64,000 nt of DNA from positions 1,674,001-1,738,000 of the forward strand of contig NZ_PEGF01000002.1 of the NCBI RefSeq assembly GCF_002742635.1. Reading direction: 5' to 3'. Both the position numbers and the translations under genes were made by a program. Shown here one piece after another: positions 26,498 through 34,442 of this stretch. The notes beneath the pieces were generated by a model, which ran no database searches, was not told the origin of the DNA, and saw only the letters and a program-made list of their open reading frames with translations. This DNA comes from Caulobacter sp. X (GTDB taxonomy: Bacteria; Pseudomonadota; Alphaproteobacteria; Caulobacterales; Caulobacteraceae). Within the stretch, counting starts at the first letter, position 1. The number at the start of each line of letters is the position of its first letter.

Positions 26498-26528
26498 GTG
26501 GGCCTCGCGCCGTGAGCGCGAGGCCCAC
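26498..26528 (-). terminator. terminator hairpin of the porin gene
   Basis: A 13-bp perfect stem, GTGGGCCTCGCGC and GCGCGAGGCCCAC, with a 5-nt loop begins 7 bp after the porin stop on the minus strand. No T run, but strong stem and position fit a transcript end. The rest of 26339-26497 shows no gene. Confidence 0.7.
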
Positions 26529-26534
26529 CGGCCG

Positions 26535-27863
26535 TCAGTAGCGGAACTGACCGAAGATGCCGATCTCGTCGTACGTGCCTTGGCGCACGCCGCCGATGAC
26601 GCCGTTCGAGGTCGACAGCGTGCCGTTCTCGACCTTGTCGTGCTTATAGGCGAGCGAGAAGTCGACGATCTTGGCCGGGCTGTAGGTCAGGCCGACGTTG
26701 TAATAGCCGTCCTTCTTGGCCGAGGCCGTGTCCTTGGTCGGCTTGACGTAGTCGTAGCGCGCGAAGGCGCCGAACTTGTCGTTGAACTGGTACGAGCCGA
26801 ACACCGAATAGCCGTCGGCCTTGTCCGACACCGCGGTGGCGACATTGTTCCAGTTCTCGGTCGAGAAGTACTCGACGCCGACGCGGTAGGTCTTGGTCTT
26901 GTAGGCGGCCAGGGCGTTGAAGCGGTTGGCGGTGTGATAGGTCACCGAGCCCTGATTGTCCTTGCCCAGCTTGCCGCTGTAGCCGCCGACGGCCAGGATA
27001 ACGTTGTCGAGCTGGGCGCTCAGGCGGCCTTCGACGTCCATGGTCTTGGCGCGGGTCGGGTTCTTGTAGCCGTTGCCGTCGACCACGGCGACCGCGTAGC
27101 TGAAGATCGGGCCAAGTTTGCCCGAGGCGTGCACGCCCCAGTCAGCCGAGGTGCCGAACTTGGTGCGGTCGATCAGGGTGTTTTCCACGTAGCGGTAGCC
27201 GTAGACGTCCTCGGCGAAGGGCACCCAGGGCAGGTCGGTCGAGCCAGCGCGGATCACAAGGGCGTCGCTGACCTTGGCCTGCAGGTAGGCCTTCTTGATG
27301 TAGAGTTCGGTCGCGCCGATCGCTGACGAATACTGGAAGTCGGTGGTGATGTTGGCCGAGAAGGTGTCGTTGAACTTGTGGTCGATGCCCACATAGAAGC
27401 GCTTGATGTCGAAGCCGTTGCCCGACGGGGCCTTCTTCACGCCGTCGACTTTGTTCGTGACGTTTGAGATGTCGTAGTACATGCGGCCGCTGACGACGGT
27501 GTCGTCGGCCCAGCTCTTCTTCGGCTTCGGCGTATTGGCCGCGACGGCGGTCTTCACCTGGTCCGGGATCATCTTGATCTGGCTGTCAGCGGCGGCCTGG
27601 ACGGCCTGGACCTGGGTCGTGGCGGTCTCGGCCTGGGCCTGGGCCTGTTGCGCGGCGGCCGCCGTCTGGGCCTGGGCGGCTTCCTGAGCGTTCAGGCGGG
27701 CCGTCAGGGCCTCGATCTGGGCGCGCAGTTCGCGAATCTCGGCCTGGCTGGCGGCGGGCGCGGCCTTGGCCTTGCGCGGGGCGGCCTGCGAGGGCGCGGC
27801 GAGGCCGGCGGCCAGCATGACGCCCAGGGCGGCGCCGGCGCACAGAGACAATTTCGATTTCAT
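26535..27863 (-). CDS. phosphate-selective porin (OprP/OprO type)
   Basis: 442 aa. Signal peptide ends PSQA; then a Lys/Ala-rich segment and a coiled coil (IRELRAQIEALTARLNAQEA plus a Gln/Ala-rich part), followed by the porin barrel with VSGRMYYDISNV, FYVGIDHKFNDTF and the C-terminal GIFGQFRY ending aromatic. OprP-type porins pass phosphate or polyphosphate across the outer membrane. A Pho box lies 48-76 bp upstream of the start, and the PstSCAB transporter is encoded 3 kb away. Confidence 0.92.
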   Translation of the reverse strand: MKSKLSLCAGAALGVMLAAGLAAPSQAAPRKAKAAPAASQAEIRELRAQIEALTARLNAQEAAQAQTAAAAQQAQAQAETATTQVQAVQAAADSQIKMIPDQVKTAVAANTPKPKKSWADDTVVSGRMYYDISNVTNKVDGVKKAPSGNGFDIKRFYVGIDHKFNDTFSANITTDFQYSSAIGATELYIKKAYLQAKVSDALVIRAGSTDLPWVPFAEDVYGYRYVENTLIDRTKFGTSADWGVHASGKLGPIFSYAVAVVDGNGYKNPTRAKTMDVEGRLSAQLDNVILAVGGYSGKLGKDNQGSVTYHTANRFNALAAYKTKTYRVGVEYFSTENWNNVATAVSDKADGYSVFGSYQFNDKFGAFARYDYVKPTKDTASAKKDGYYNVGLTYSPAKIVDFSLAYKHDKVENGTLSTSNGVIGGVRQGTYDEIGIFGQFRY

Positions 27864-27910
27864 GGAGGGTCCCCTTGTCCACCCGGTTGGTCGGGTTGGA
27901 CAGGGGTGCT

Positions 27911-27939
27911 AGTCACGTTTCATGACAGTCTTATGTAAT
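27911..27939 (-). promoter_or_regulatory. Pho box upstream of the porin
   Basis: On the minus strand: ATTACAT-AAGA, CTGTCAT-GAAA, CGTGACT, three half-sites at 11-bp period, the middle one a perfect CTGTCAT. The TGTAAGT motif (27944-27950) lies directly upstream. Both sit in the 87-bp gap between the resolvase-like gene and the porin. Confidence 0.75.
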
Positions 27940-27950
27940 TTAAACTTACA

Positions 27951-28514
27951 CTATCCGTAACGCGCCGCGCTTTGCGGCGCCTGTGGCGTTTGCGTCGCGG
28001 TACGGAGCCGGAGGATCTCCTCGATGCTCTTGGGGGAGCGTCGGAAGATCAAGCCGATGCGCCGCGCTGTCAGCCCCGAGGCGGCCAGACGTTTGATCTC
28101 GGCGATGTCGCCGGCCGACAGCGGCGCGAGGGCTCCGCCGCGGCGCGGGCTGCGGGCGGCGGGTGATTCCGGCCTGGCCACGAGCCAATCGAGCAGCCGG
28201 AGCGCTTCGCCGGAGCCGCCCAGCTCGAAGATTTCCCCATATTCGTCAAAGGACTCGACCACGACGCCGCGTTTGAACAGATCGAGGAAGACCGCCATCA
28301 TCTCGCGCGCGGTGCCGCAGAACGCGTCCAACGTCGCGACGCACAGACGGTCGCCGGGGCCCAGCGCGTCCAGACGACCGCAGATCCGACGCAGGGCGGC
28401 GATCGTCGGATTCTCCTCGATCGCATAGTCGTCGGGATAGAGCGGCATCAGCCGGCGCACCTGGTCGTCCAGGGGCGGGAAACCGGCGCCGAGTTGAACA
28501 TAGGCGAGACGCAT
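27951..28514 (-). CDS. resolvase-fold protein lacking catalytic residues
   Basis: 187 aa from ATG 28514 (MRLAYVQLG); the frame extends to 28592 without family similarity. The N-terminal 110 residues follow the serine-recombinase catalytic domain (MRLAYV..., LDDQVRRL, LGPGDRLCVATLDAF, DLFKRGVVVESF), and a C-terminal resolvase-type HTH follows (AEIKRLAASGLTARRIGLIF). But the nucleophile motif R-V-S-T is Q-L-G-A, and the LDRLGRS arginines are LDAFCGT. It therefore should not recombine DNA; a DNA-binding regulator is the likely role. Its promoter holds an inverted pair of TGTAAGT. Confidence 0.8.
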   Translation of the reverse strand: MRLAYVQLGAGFPPLDDQVRRLMPLYPDDYAIEENPTIAALRRICGRLDALGPGDRLCVATLDAFCGTAREMMAVFLDLFKRGVVVESFDEYGEIFELGGSGEALRLLDWLVARPESPAARSPRRGGALAPLSAGDIAEIKRLAASGLTARRIGLIFRRSPKSIEEILRLRTATQTPQAPQSAARYG

Positions 28515-28558
28515 GACGCCAGAGTCTAGCCGCCTCTCGTCGGCATATGTCAAGATGA

Positions 28559-28585
28559 ACTTACAATGCGAAAGGGCCTGTAAGT
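28559..28585. promoter_or_regulatory. inverted TGTAAGT pair in a divergent promoter region
   Basis: ACTTACA (28559-28565) and TGTAAGT (28579-28585) form a perfect 7-bp inverted repeat with a 13-nt spacer, between the resolvase-like gene (minus) and the kinase-like gene (plus). The same heptamer lies at 27944-27950 (minus, before the porin), 29652-29658 (before lysR) and 30560-30566 (before pstS). Confidence 0.5.
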
Positions 28586-28650
28586 CCGTCATTGATCTGT
28601 CGCGCCATTGTCGTACGAAGCGAAGCTTTGAACGGTGAAGGAGTGCGGGC

Positions 28651-29637
28651 GTGGACCGACGGGGGACAAAGCGCTGGGCGACCTACGCCGCGGCCTTGGG
28701 GCTGGCCATGCTGGGCTACGCCGCCCGCCTCGCGCTGCAGCCGGTTTTCGGCGCCAACCACGCCTATACCGCCTTCTACCCGGTGGTGCTGGTCTCGGCC
28801 TATGCGTTCGGGGCGGGACCCGCGATCCTGGCGGCCCTGGTCAGCGCCGCGCTGGGCTACTGGTGCTTCGCCGCGCCGGCCCACGCCGTGAAGCTAGACG
28901 CCGACAGCCTGACCTCGCTGGGCTTCTTCGCCGTCACCTCGTCCAGCGCCATCTATCTGATCCATGGATTGGCGCGCGCGGTCGCCGCCACCCGCGAGGC
29001 CCAGGCCCGCGCCGAGACCCTGGCCAAGGCGCACGCGGCGCTGTTTGGCGAGCTGAACGAGCGCGTGACCAATCACCTACAGCTTGTGGCCGCCCTCTTG
29101 CAGCTACAGGCGCGTGATGAGCCGGACGCCGCCGCTCGCAAGGCCTTGGGCGAGGCCGCCGCCCGCACCATGCTGATCTCCAAGACCCACCGCAGCATCG
29201 CGGGGGAGGGCGGCGAGCTGCTGGATTTCGACGCCTTCGCCCGCCAACTGCTGGAGGCGACCCTGTCGGCCCGGGCCAATCCGCCGTTGCGGATCGAGTT
29301 CGATCAGGGTGGCCTCTGGCTGTCGTCGGAGCAGGCCACTTCGGTGGCGATCGTGCTGCTGGAGTGCCTGAACGAGCGCCTGGCGTCCGAGGACCCCGGC
29401 GTGATGCGCATCGGCCTGCGCGCCGATCGCGGGATCGGCAGTCTGCGCATCACCGAGATCGAACGCCCGCTGCGCCCGATCGCGCCGCGCGGCCCTTCCC
29501 TGATCGACGCCATGGTCGAGCAACTGCGGGGGCGATTCTCCTCGCGCAGCGCCGCCGAGGGCAGGATCTCGGAGCTGACCTTCCCGCTCGAGGGCGGCCA
29601 CGGGCAGCGTCGTGTGCTCGAACCCACCCTGCACTAA
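28651..29637 (+). CDS. membrane histidine-kinase-like protein without phospho-acceptor His
   Basis: 328 aa from GTG 28651 with AAGGAG 7 nt upstream. N-terminal DUF4118-type membrane region (about four hydrophobic segments, residues 8-115), coiled coil, then a HisKA_2 dimerisation helix reading ELNERVTNHLQLVAALLQLQ, where the family has E-(V/I)-x-H-R-V-K-N; the His is Glu here. The ATPase N-box is also altered (LLECLNERLA) and the glycine-rich boxes are not seen. Probably a pseudokinase or a sensor that works by protein contact. Same strand as lysR, 48 bp upstream of it. Confidence 0.78.
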   Translation: MDRRGTKRWATYAAALGLAMLGYAARLALQPVFGANHAYTAFYPVVLVSAYAFGAGPAILAALVSAALGYWCFAAPAHAVKLDADSLTSLGFFAVTSSSAIYLIHGLARAVAATREAQARAETLAKAHAALFGELNERVTNHLQLVAALLQLQARDEPDAAARKALGEAAARTMLISKTHRSIAGEGGELLDFDAFARQLLEATLSARANPPLRIEFDQGGLWLSSEQATSVAIVLLECLNERLASEDPGVMRIGLRADRGIGSLRITEIERPLRPIAPRGPSLIDAMVEQLRGRFSSRSAAEGRISELTFPLEGGHGQRRVLEPTLH

Positions 29638-29685
29638 GCGTCGCGAGTCTTTGTAAGTACAAGTTTCCAAGCTAGCGTCGAGACG

Positions 29686-30564
29686 ATGACCGAGAGATCG
29701 CCGCCCTTTACCGCCCTGCGCGCCGTCGAGGCCGCCACGCGCCACCGCAGCTTCACCGGCGCGGCGCGCGAGCTGCAGATCACGCACAGCGCCGTCAGCC
29801 AGTCGATCCGCCGGCTCGAAACCGAGCTGGGCGCGACCCTGTTCGAGCGGAAGGGGGGGGCGATGGAGCCGTCCATCGCCGCCCTGAAGCTGGCCGAGAC
29901 CTATTCCGCCGCCCAGGACGCCTTGGTACGGGCGATCCGCGAGATCGCCGACCCCGAGGCGATCTCCACCCTGGCCGTGTCCATGCCGCCGGAGCTTGCT
30001 CGCCTGTGGTTCTCGTCGAAGCTCTCAGCGCTGGGCATGGCCTTGCCGGACGTAGAGGTCGAGGTGCGCACTCGCGCCGACGACGCGTCCAGCGCGGTCG
30101 GCCTCGCCTGGACCGAACTCCCTGACAGCCAGGCGCTTTATGAACTGACGCACGTCCCCGTCTGCCATCCGGACCTCTTGACCACGCTGGGTCTTGAGAC
30201 CGCCCAGGACGTCGTGCGCGCGCCGCTGATCGCCGAGCCCGGCGCCAGCTGGGGCGAATGGGCCATGCACTGCCTTTCCCCGGGTCGCGCGCCGCGCGCC
30301 CACGTGTTCGACGATCCGGCCCTGGCGATGGAGGCCGCCATCCACGGCTCCGGCGTGGCCCTGACCAATCTGTTCGTGGCCGATCGTCATCTCGAGAGCG
30401 GCTCGCTGGTGGCGCTGCCGTTCGAGGCGCCGTCCTCGCGCGGCCTGGCCCTTCGGTCGGCTGGCGCGATGGGGGAGGCGGCCGAGCGGTTCGTCAGCTG
30501 GCTGAAGCTGGAGATCCGCCGCGGCACGGCGCGACTGAAAGGCGGCGCGGCCCGATCATTGTAA
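29686..30564 (+). CDS. LysR-family transcriptional regulator
   Basis: 292 aa. N-terminal winged HTH (FTALRAVEAATRHRSFTG, ARELQITHSAVSQSIRRL) of the GcvA-like type, then an effector domain (residues 90-280). It lies between a phosphate porin and pstSCAB, so a phosphate-linked role is plausible (inference). A TTGTA-AG-TACAA palindrome (29651-29662) 24 bp before its start codon could be its own operator and contains the TGTAAGT motif shared with neighbouring promoters. Confidence 0.9.
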   Translation: MTERSPPFTALRAVEAATRHRSFTGAARELQITHSAVSQSIRRLETELGATLFERKGGAMEPSIAALKLAETYSAAQDALVRAIREIADPEAISTLAVSMPPELARLWFSSKLSALGMALPDVEVEVRTRADDASSAVGLAWTELPDSQALYELTHVPVCHPDLLTTLGLETAQDVVRAPLIAEPGASWGEWAMHCLSPGRAPRAHVFDDPALAMEAAIHGSGVALTNLFVADRHLESGSLVALPFEAPSSRGLALRSAGAMGEAAERFVSWLKLEIRRGTARLKGGAARSL

Positions 30565-30579
30565 GTCAAACTTAATATG

Positions 30580-30601
30580 TGTCATCGGGTTGTTATATTT
30601 T
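30580..30601 (+). promoter_or_regulatory. Pho box upstream of pstS-pstCAB
   Basis: TGTCATCGGGT and TGTTATATTTT are two half-sites at 11-bp period, ending 59 bp before the pstS start. They match the PhoB pattern less well than the sites at 12393 and 27911. A TGTAAGT-CAA-ACTTA element (30560-30573) overlaps the lysR stop codon immediately upstream. Confidence 0.6.
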
Positions 30602-30660
30602 CCACCTAAGCAGCTCCCGTCGGGCGCCTATTGAACGCGTGCGCCCCTGGGAGATCACGG

Positions 30661-31713
30661 ATGTTCAAGACGATCGCGGTCGCGCTCAGCGCGACGGTTC
30701 TGGGCGCGACGGTTCTGGTGGGCGGCGCCGCTCAAGCGGCGGACCTGTCTGGCGCGGGCGCCACGTTCCCCGCGCCGGTCTACGCCAAGTGGGCCGAGAC
30801 CTATAAGGCCCAGACGGGCATTGGCCTGAACTACCAAGCCATCGGCTCCGGCGGCGGCATCAAGCAGATCACGGCCAAGACCGTGCAGTTCGGCGCCTCG
30901 GACAAGCCGCTGAAGCCCGAGCAACTGGACCAGGTCGGCCTCTATCAATTCCCGACGGTGATGGGCGGCGTCGTGCCGATCATGAACCTGCCGGGCGTCA
31001 ATCCGGGGCAAGTCCATCTTACGGGCTCCCTGCTGGCGGACATCTATCTGGGCAAGGTCGCCAAGTGGAACGACCCGCGCATCGCCGGCCTGAACAAGGG
31101 CGTGAAGCTGCCGAACCTGCCGATCACCGTCGTGCACCGCTCGGACGGCTCGGGGACCTCGTTCCTGTTCACCTCCTACCTGTCGATGAAGAGCCCCGAA
31201 TGGCAATCGAAGGTCGGCGCCAGCGACTCGGTCGAATGGCCGACGGGCCTGGGCGGCAAGGGCAATGACGGCGTCTCGGCCTTCGTGAAGCAGACGATTG
31301 GCTCGATTGGCTATGTCGAATACGCCTACGCCAAGCAGAACCACGCCGTTTACGCCCTGGTGCAGAACAAGGCCGGTCAATTCCCCGCGCCGACCGCCGC
31401 CAACTTCGCCGCCGCCGCAGCGGGCGCCGACTGGAACAAGGCTCCGGGCAATTACCTGCTGCTGCTCGACCAGCCGGGCGCCAAGTCGTGGCCGATCACC
31501 GGCGCGACCTTCATCCTGGTCTACAAGAACCAGGACGACGCCGCCGCCGGCCAAGGCGTGCTGAAGTTCTTCGACTGGGCCTACAAGAACGGCGACGCCG
31601 CCGCCGGCGCTCTGGACTACGTGCCGATGCCGGCCGCCGTGAAGGCGCTGGTCCGCAAGCAGTGGGCCGCCAACGTCAAGGCCGGCGGCAAGCCGGTCTA
31701 CGTCTCGAAGTAA
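30661..31713 (+). CDS. pstS: phosphate ABC-transporter substrate-binding protein PstS
   Basis: 350 aa from ATG 30661 (GGAG 7 nt upstream; the ATG at 30631 is less likely). Sec signal peptide ending AAQA. Phosphate-binding segments GAGATFPAPVYAKW, IGSGGGIKQI and HRSDGSGTSF are the standard PstS ones. First gene of pstS-pstC-pstA-pstB. Differs from the orphan PstS at 11290, which belongs to another subfamily. Confidence 0.97.
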   Translation: MFKTIAVALSATVLGATVLVGGAAQAADLSGAGATFPAPVYAKWAETYKAQTGIGLNYQAIGSGGGIKQITAKTVQFGASDKPLKPEQLDQVGLYQFPTVMGGVVPIMNLPGVNPGQVHLTGSLLADIYLGKVAKWNDPRIAGLNKGVKLPNLPITVVHRSDGSGTSFLFTSYLSMKSPEWQSKVGASDSVEWPTGLGGKGNDGVSAFVKQTIGSIGYVEYAYAKQNHAVYALVQNKAGQFPAPTAANFAAAAAGADWNKAPGNYLLLLDQPGAKSWPITGATFILVYKNQDDAAAGQGVLKFFDWAYKNGDAAAGALDYVPMPAAVKALVRKQWAANVKAGGKPVYVSK

Positions 31714-31723
31714 GTGTGGGTAA

Positions 31724-31760
31724 CGGGCGGGAGCCTCGGCTCCCGTCCGCTTTTTGTTTT
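31724..31760 (+). terminator. intrinsic terminator/attenuator between pstS and pstC
   Basis: A 12-bp stem (CGGGCGGGAGCC and GGCTCCCGTCCG, one G-T pair, 2-nt loop) is followed by CTTTTTGTTTT. It lies inside the operon, so it should make pstS transcript more abundant than pstCAB, which fits the need for excess binding protein. Confidence 0.85.
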
Positions 31761-31769
31761 GAGGCGACC

Positions 31770-32717
31770 ATGACCGACGCCGCCCTGAGCCGGCCCGCCT
31801 CGCGCGGGGCCTGGCTTGATCCGATCTTCGAAGGCGCGTGCCTGTTCGCCGCGACCTTGCTGCTGGCCGCCCTGGCCGGCGTCGTCGTGTCCCTGGCGAT
31901 CGGCGGCTGGCCGGCGCTGAGCCATTTTGGCCTGAAGTTCTTCGTCACCACCTCGTGGAACCCGGTGACCGAGGTCTATGGCGCTGCCGGGCCGATCATC
32001 GGCACCCTGGTCACCTCGTTCCTGGCGCTGGCCATCGCGCTGCCGGTGGCCCTGGGCGTCGCGATCTTCCTCGTCGAATTCTGCCCCAAGCCCTTGGCCC
32101 GGCCGATCGCCGTGGCCGTGGAGCTGCTCGCGGGCATCCCCTCAATCGTCTACGGCATGTGGGGCCTGTTCGTGCTGGCCCCGTTCTTCGCCGAGCACGT
32201 TCAGCTGCCGCTGATGATGAACGCGCCGGCCGGCTCGATTTGGGAGACGCTGTTCTACGGCGTGCCGAACGGCGCCAACATCTTCACCGCGTCTCTGATC
32301 CTGGCGATCATGATCCTGCCCTACATGGCGGCGGTGTTTCGGGAGCTGTTCCTGACCGTGCCGCCGCAGGTGCGCGAGAGCGCCTACGGCATCGGCTGCA
32401 CGCCTTTGGAAGTGATCCTGTCGGTGGTGCTGCCCTATGTGCGCGGCGGGGCGATCGGCGTCGTCATGCTGGGCCTGGGCCGCGCGCTTGGCGAGACCAT
32501 GGCCGTGACCTTCATCATCGGCAACGCCCACGGCCTGCCCAAGTCGCTGTTCGACAGCGGCTCGACCCTGGCCTCGACCATCGCCAACGAGTTCACCGAG
32601 GCCACGGGCGTCATGCATACGGCCGCCCTGACGGCGTTGGGCCTGGTGCTCTTCGTCATCACCTTCGCCGTGCTAGCGATCGCGCGGCTGCTGCTTCTGC
32701 GGCAGCGGTACGACTAG
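31770..32717 (+). CDS. pstC: phosphate ABC transporter permease PstC
   Basis: 315 aa from ATG 31770 with GAGG 5 nt upstream. Six hydrophobic segments; the permease loop motif EAxxGIGxT appears as SAYGIGCTPLEVILSVVLPY and GLGRALGETMAV. Forms the inner-membrane channel with PstA. Confidence 0.96.
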   Translation: MTDAALSRPASRGAWLDPIFEGACLFAATLLLAALAGVVVSLAIGGWPALSHFGLKFFVTTSWNPVTEVYGAAGPIIGTLVTSFLALAIALPVALGVAIFLVEFCPKPLARPIAVAVELLAGIPSIVYGMWGLFVLAPFFAEHVQLPLMMNAPAGSIWETLFYGVPNGANIFTASLILAIMILPYMAAVFRELFLTVPPQVRESAYGIGCTPLEVILSVVLPYVRGGAIGVVMLGLGRALGETMAVTFIIGNAHGLPKSLFDSGSTLASTIANEFTEATGVMHTAALTALGLVLFVITFAVLAIARLLLLRQRYD

Positions 32718-32726
32718 GGGCGCCCG

Positions 32727-33581
32727 ATGAGCACGATCCTTTCCAGGCCTGCTCGACGCGCCTTCGCCAACACGGTCTTCGTCGCGGCCTGCGGCCTGGC
32801 GACCGTCCTGGCCCTGACCGCGCTGGGCTTCATCCTATACTCGCTGTTCAAACAGGGGGTCGGCGGCCTCGACGCCAACATCTTCACCAAGGACACGCCA
32901 GCGCCCGGATCGGTCGGCGGCCTGCGCAACGCCATCGAGGGGTCGCTGATGATGTGCGCCCTGGCCATGGCCATGGCGGTCGGCGTCGGGATCCTGGCCG
33001 GCACCTGGCTGGCCGAATACGGCGGCGCCAGCCCCTACGGCCACCTCGTGCGCTTCCTGAACGACGTGCTGCTGGCCGCGCCGTCGATCCTGGTCGGTCT
33101 GTTCGTCTACGAACTGGTGGTGCGGCCGCTGCACGGGTTCTCGGGTTTCGCGGGGGCGGTGGCTCTGGCTCTGCTGGCCGTGCCGGTCGTGACCCGCACG
33201 ACCGAGGACATTCTGCGCCTCCAGCCCGACGCCTTGCGCGAGGCGGGCGCCGCGCTCGGTACGCCGCGTTGGGTGACAATCCGCAAGATCATCTGGCGCG
33301 GCGCGGGCGGCGGCCTACTGACCGGCGGCCTTCTGGCCTTCGCCCGGATCAGCGGCGAGACCGCGCCCCTTTTGTTCACGGCCTTGAACAACCAGTTCCA
33401 GAACCATGACCTGTCCAAGCCCACCGCCAGCCTGCCGGCGGTAATCTTCCAATACGCGCTCAGCGCCTATGACGACTGGCGGCGCCTGGCTTGGGCCGGC
33501 GCCCTGCTGATCGCCCTGGCGGTGCTCGCCATCAACATCCTTGGCCGCGTGATCGCCGCGCGGGGAAGCCACCGCCCATGA
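32727..33581 (+). CDS. pstA: phosphate ABC transporter permease PstA
   Basis: 284 aa. Six hydrophobic segments; permease motif [19 protein letters not shown] and the downstream [15 protein letters not shown] are typical of PstA. It starts 9 bp after pstC and overlaps pstB by 4 bp. Confidence 0.96.
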   Translation: MSTILSRPARRAFANTVFVAACGLATVLALTALGFILYSLFKQGVGGLDANIFTKDTPAPGSVGGLRNAIEGSLMMCALAMAMAVGVGILAGTWLAEYGGASPYGHLVRFLNDVLLAAPSILVGLFVYELVVRPLHGFSGFAGAVALALLAVPVVTRTTEDILRLQPDALREAGAALGTPRWVTIRKIIWRGAGGGLLTGGLLAFARISGETAPLLFTALNNQFQNHDLSKPTASLPAVIFQYALSAYDDWRRLAWAGALLIALAVLAINILGRVIAARGSHRP

Positions 33582-34378
33582 ACGCCATGACCCCACCCGA
33601 AAGCTTCGTCGCCGACCTGCCAGACAGCATGGTCACCCTGCGCGCCCGCGATCTCGACTTCTTCTACGGCAAGCATCAGTCGCTGCACGGCGTCAATCTG
33701 CCGGTGGCGCGCAACGCCGTGACCGCCCTGATCGGCCCCTCGGGCTGTGGGAAGTCGACGCTCCTACGGACCTTCAATCGCATGTACGACCTCTATGCCG
33801 GCCAGAAGGCTTCGGGCGAGGTGATGCTGGACGGCGAGAACCTGCTGGCCATGAAGGACGTGGCGCGGCTGCGCTCGCGGGTCGGCATGGTCTTCCAGAA
33901 GCCGACACCGTTTCCGATGTCGATCTACGACAATGTCGCCTTCGGCGTCCGCCTTTACGAGGGCAAGTCGCGCGCCGAGATGGACGCCGTGGTTGAGAAC
34001 GCCCTGCGCAAGGCTGCGCTCTGGGACGAGGTGAAGGATAAGCTGAAGGCCTCGGGCCTGTCGCTGTCGGGCGGCCAGCAGCAGCGGCTGTGCGTCGCCC
34101 GCGGCATCGCCGTCGAGCCCGAGATCCCGTTGCTGGACGAGCCGGCCTCGGCTCTCGATCCGATCTCGACCGCGAAGCTAGAAGAGACCATCACCGAGCT
34201 GAAGGCCGACTACACGATCGTCATCGTGACCCATAACCTGTCCCAGGCCGCGCGGATCTCGGACTACACGGGGTTTATGTACCTAGGGAAGATGATCGAG
34301 TTCGGTCCCACCGACGAGATCTTCATGCGTCCCAAGGTGACGCGAACCCAGGACTATGTCTGCGGGCGGTTTGGCTAG
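33578..34378 (+). CDS. pstB: phosphate ABC transporter ATPase PstB
   Basis: 266 aa from ATG 33578, overlapping the pstA stop (ATGA); the frame is open further upstream but without support. Walker [10 protein letters not shown], the Q-loop [11 protein letters not shown], signature LSGGQQQRL, Walker [13 protein letters not shown] and the switch His in VTHNLSQAA. The Walker B region usually reads LLMDEPCSALDP in PstB; the change is outside the catalytic residues. No phoU or phoB follows; the next gene is convergent. Confidence 0.97.
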   Translation: MNAMTPPESFVADLPDSMVTLRARDLDFFYGKHQSLHGVNLPVARNAVTALIGPSGCGKSTLLRTFNRMYDLYAGQKASGEVMLDGENLLAMKDVARLRSRVGMVFQKPTPFPMSIYDNVAFGVRLYEGKSRAEMDAVVENALRKAALWDEVKDKLKASGLSLSGGQQQRLCVARGIAVEPEIPLLDEPASALDPISTAKLEETITELKADYTIVIVTHNLSQAARISDYTGFMYLGKMIEFGPTDEIFMRPKVTRTQDYVCGRFG

Positions 34379-34442
34379 AGTGATTGCACTCCCGGGCTGT
34401 AGGAAGAACGGCCAGTAGGGCTAGGCCCCATGTCGGCGCAGC

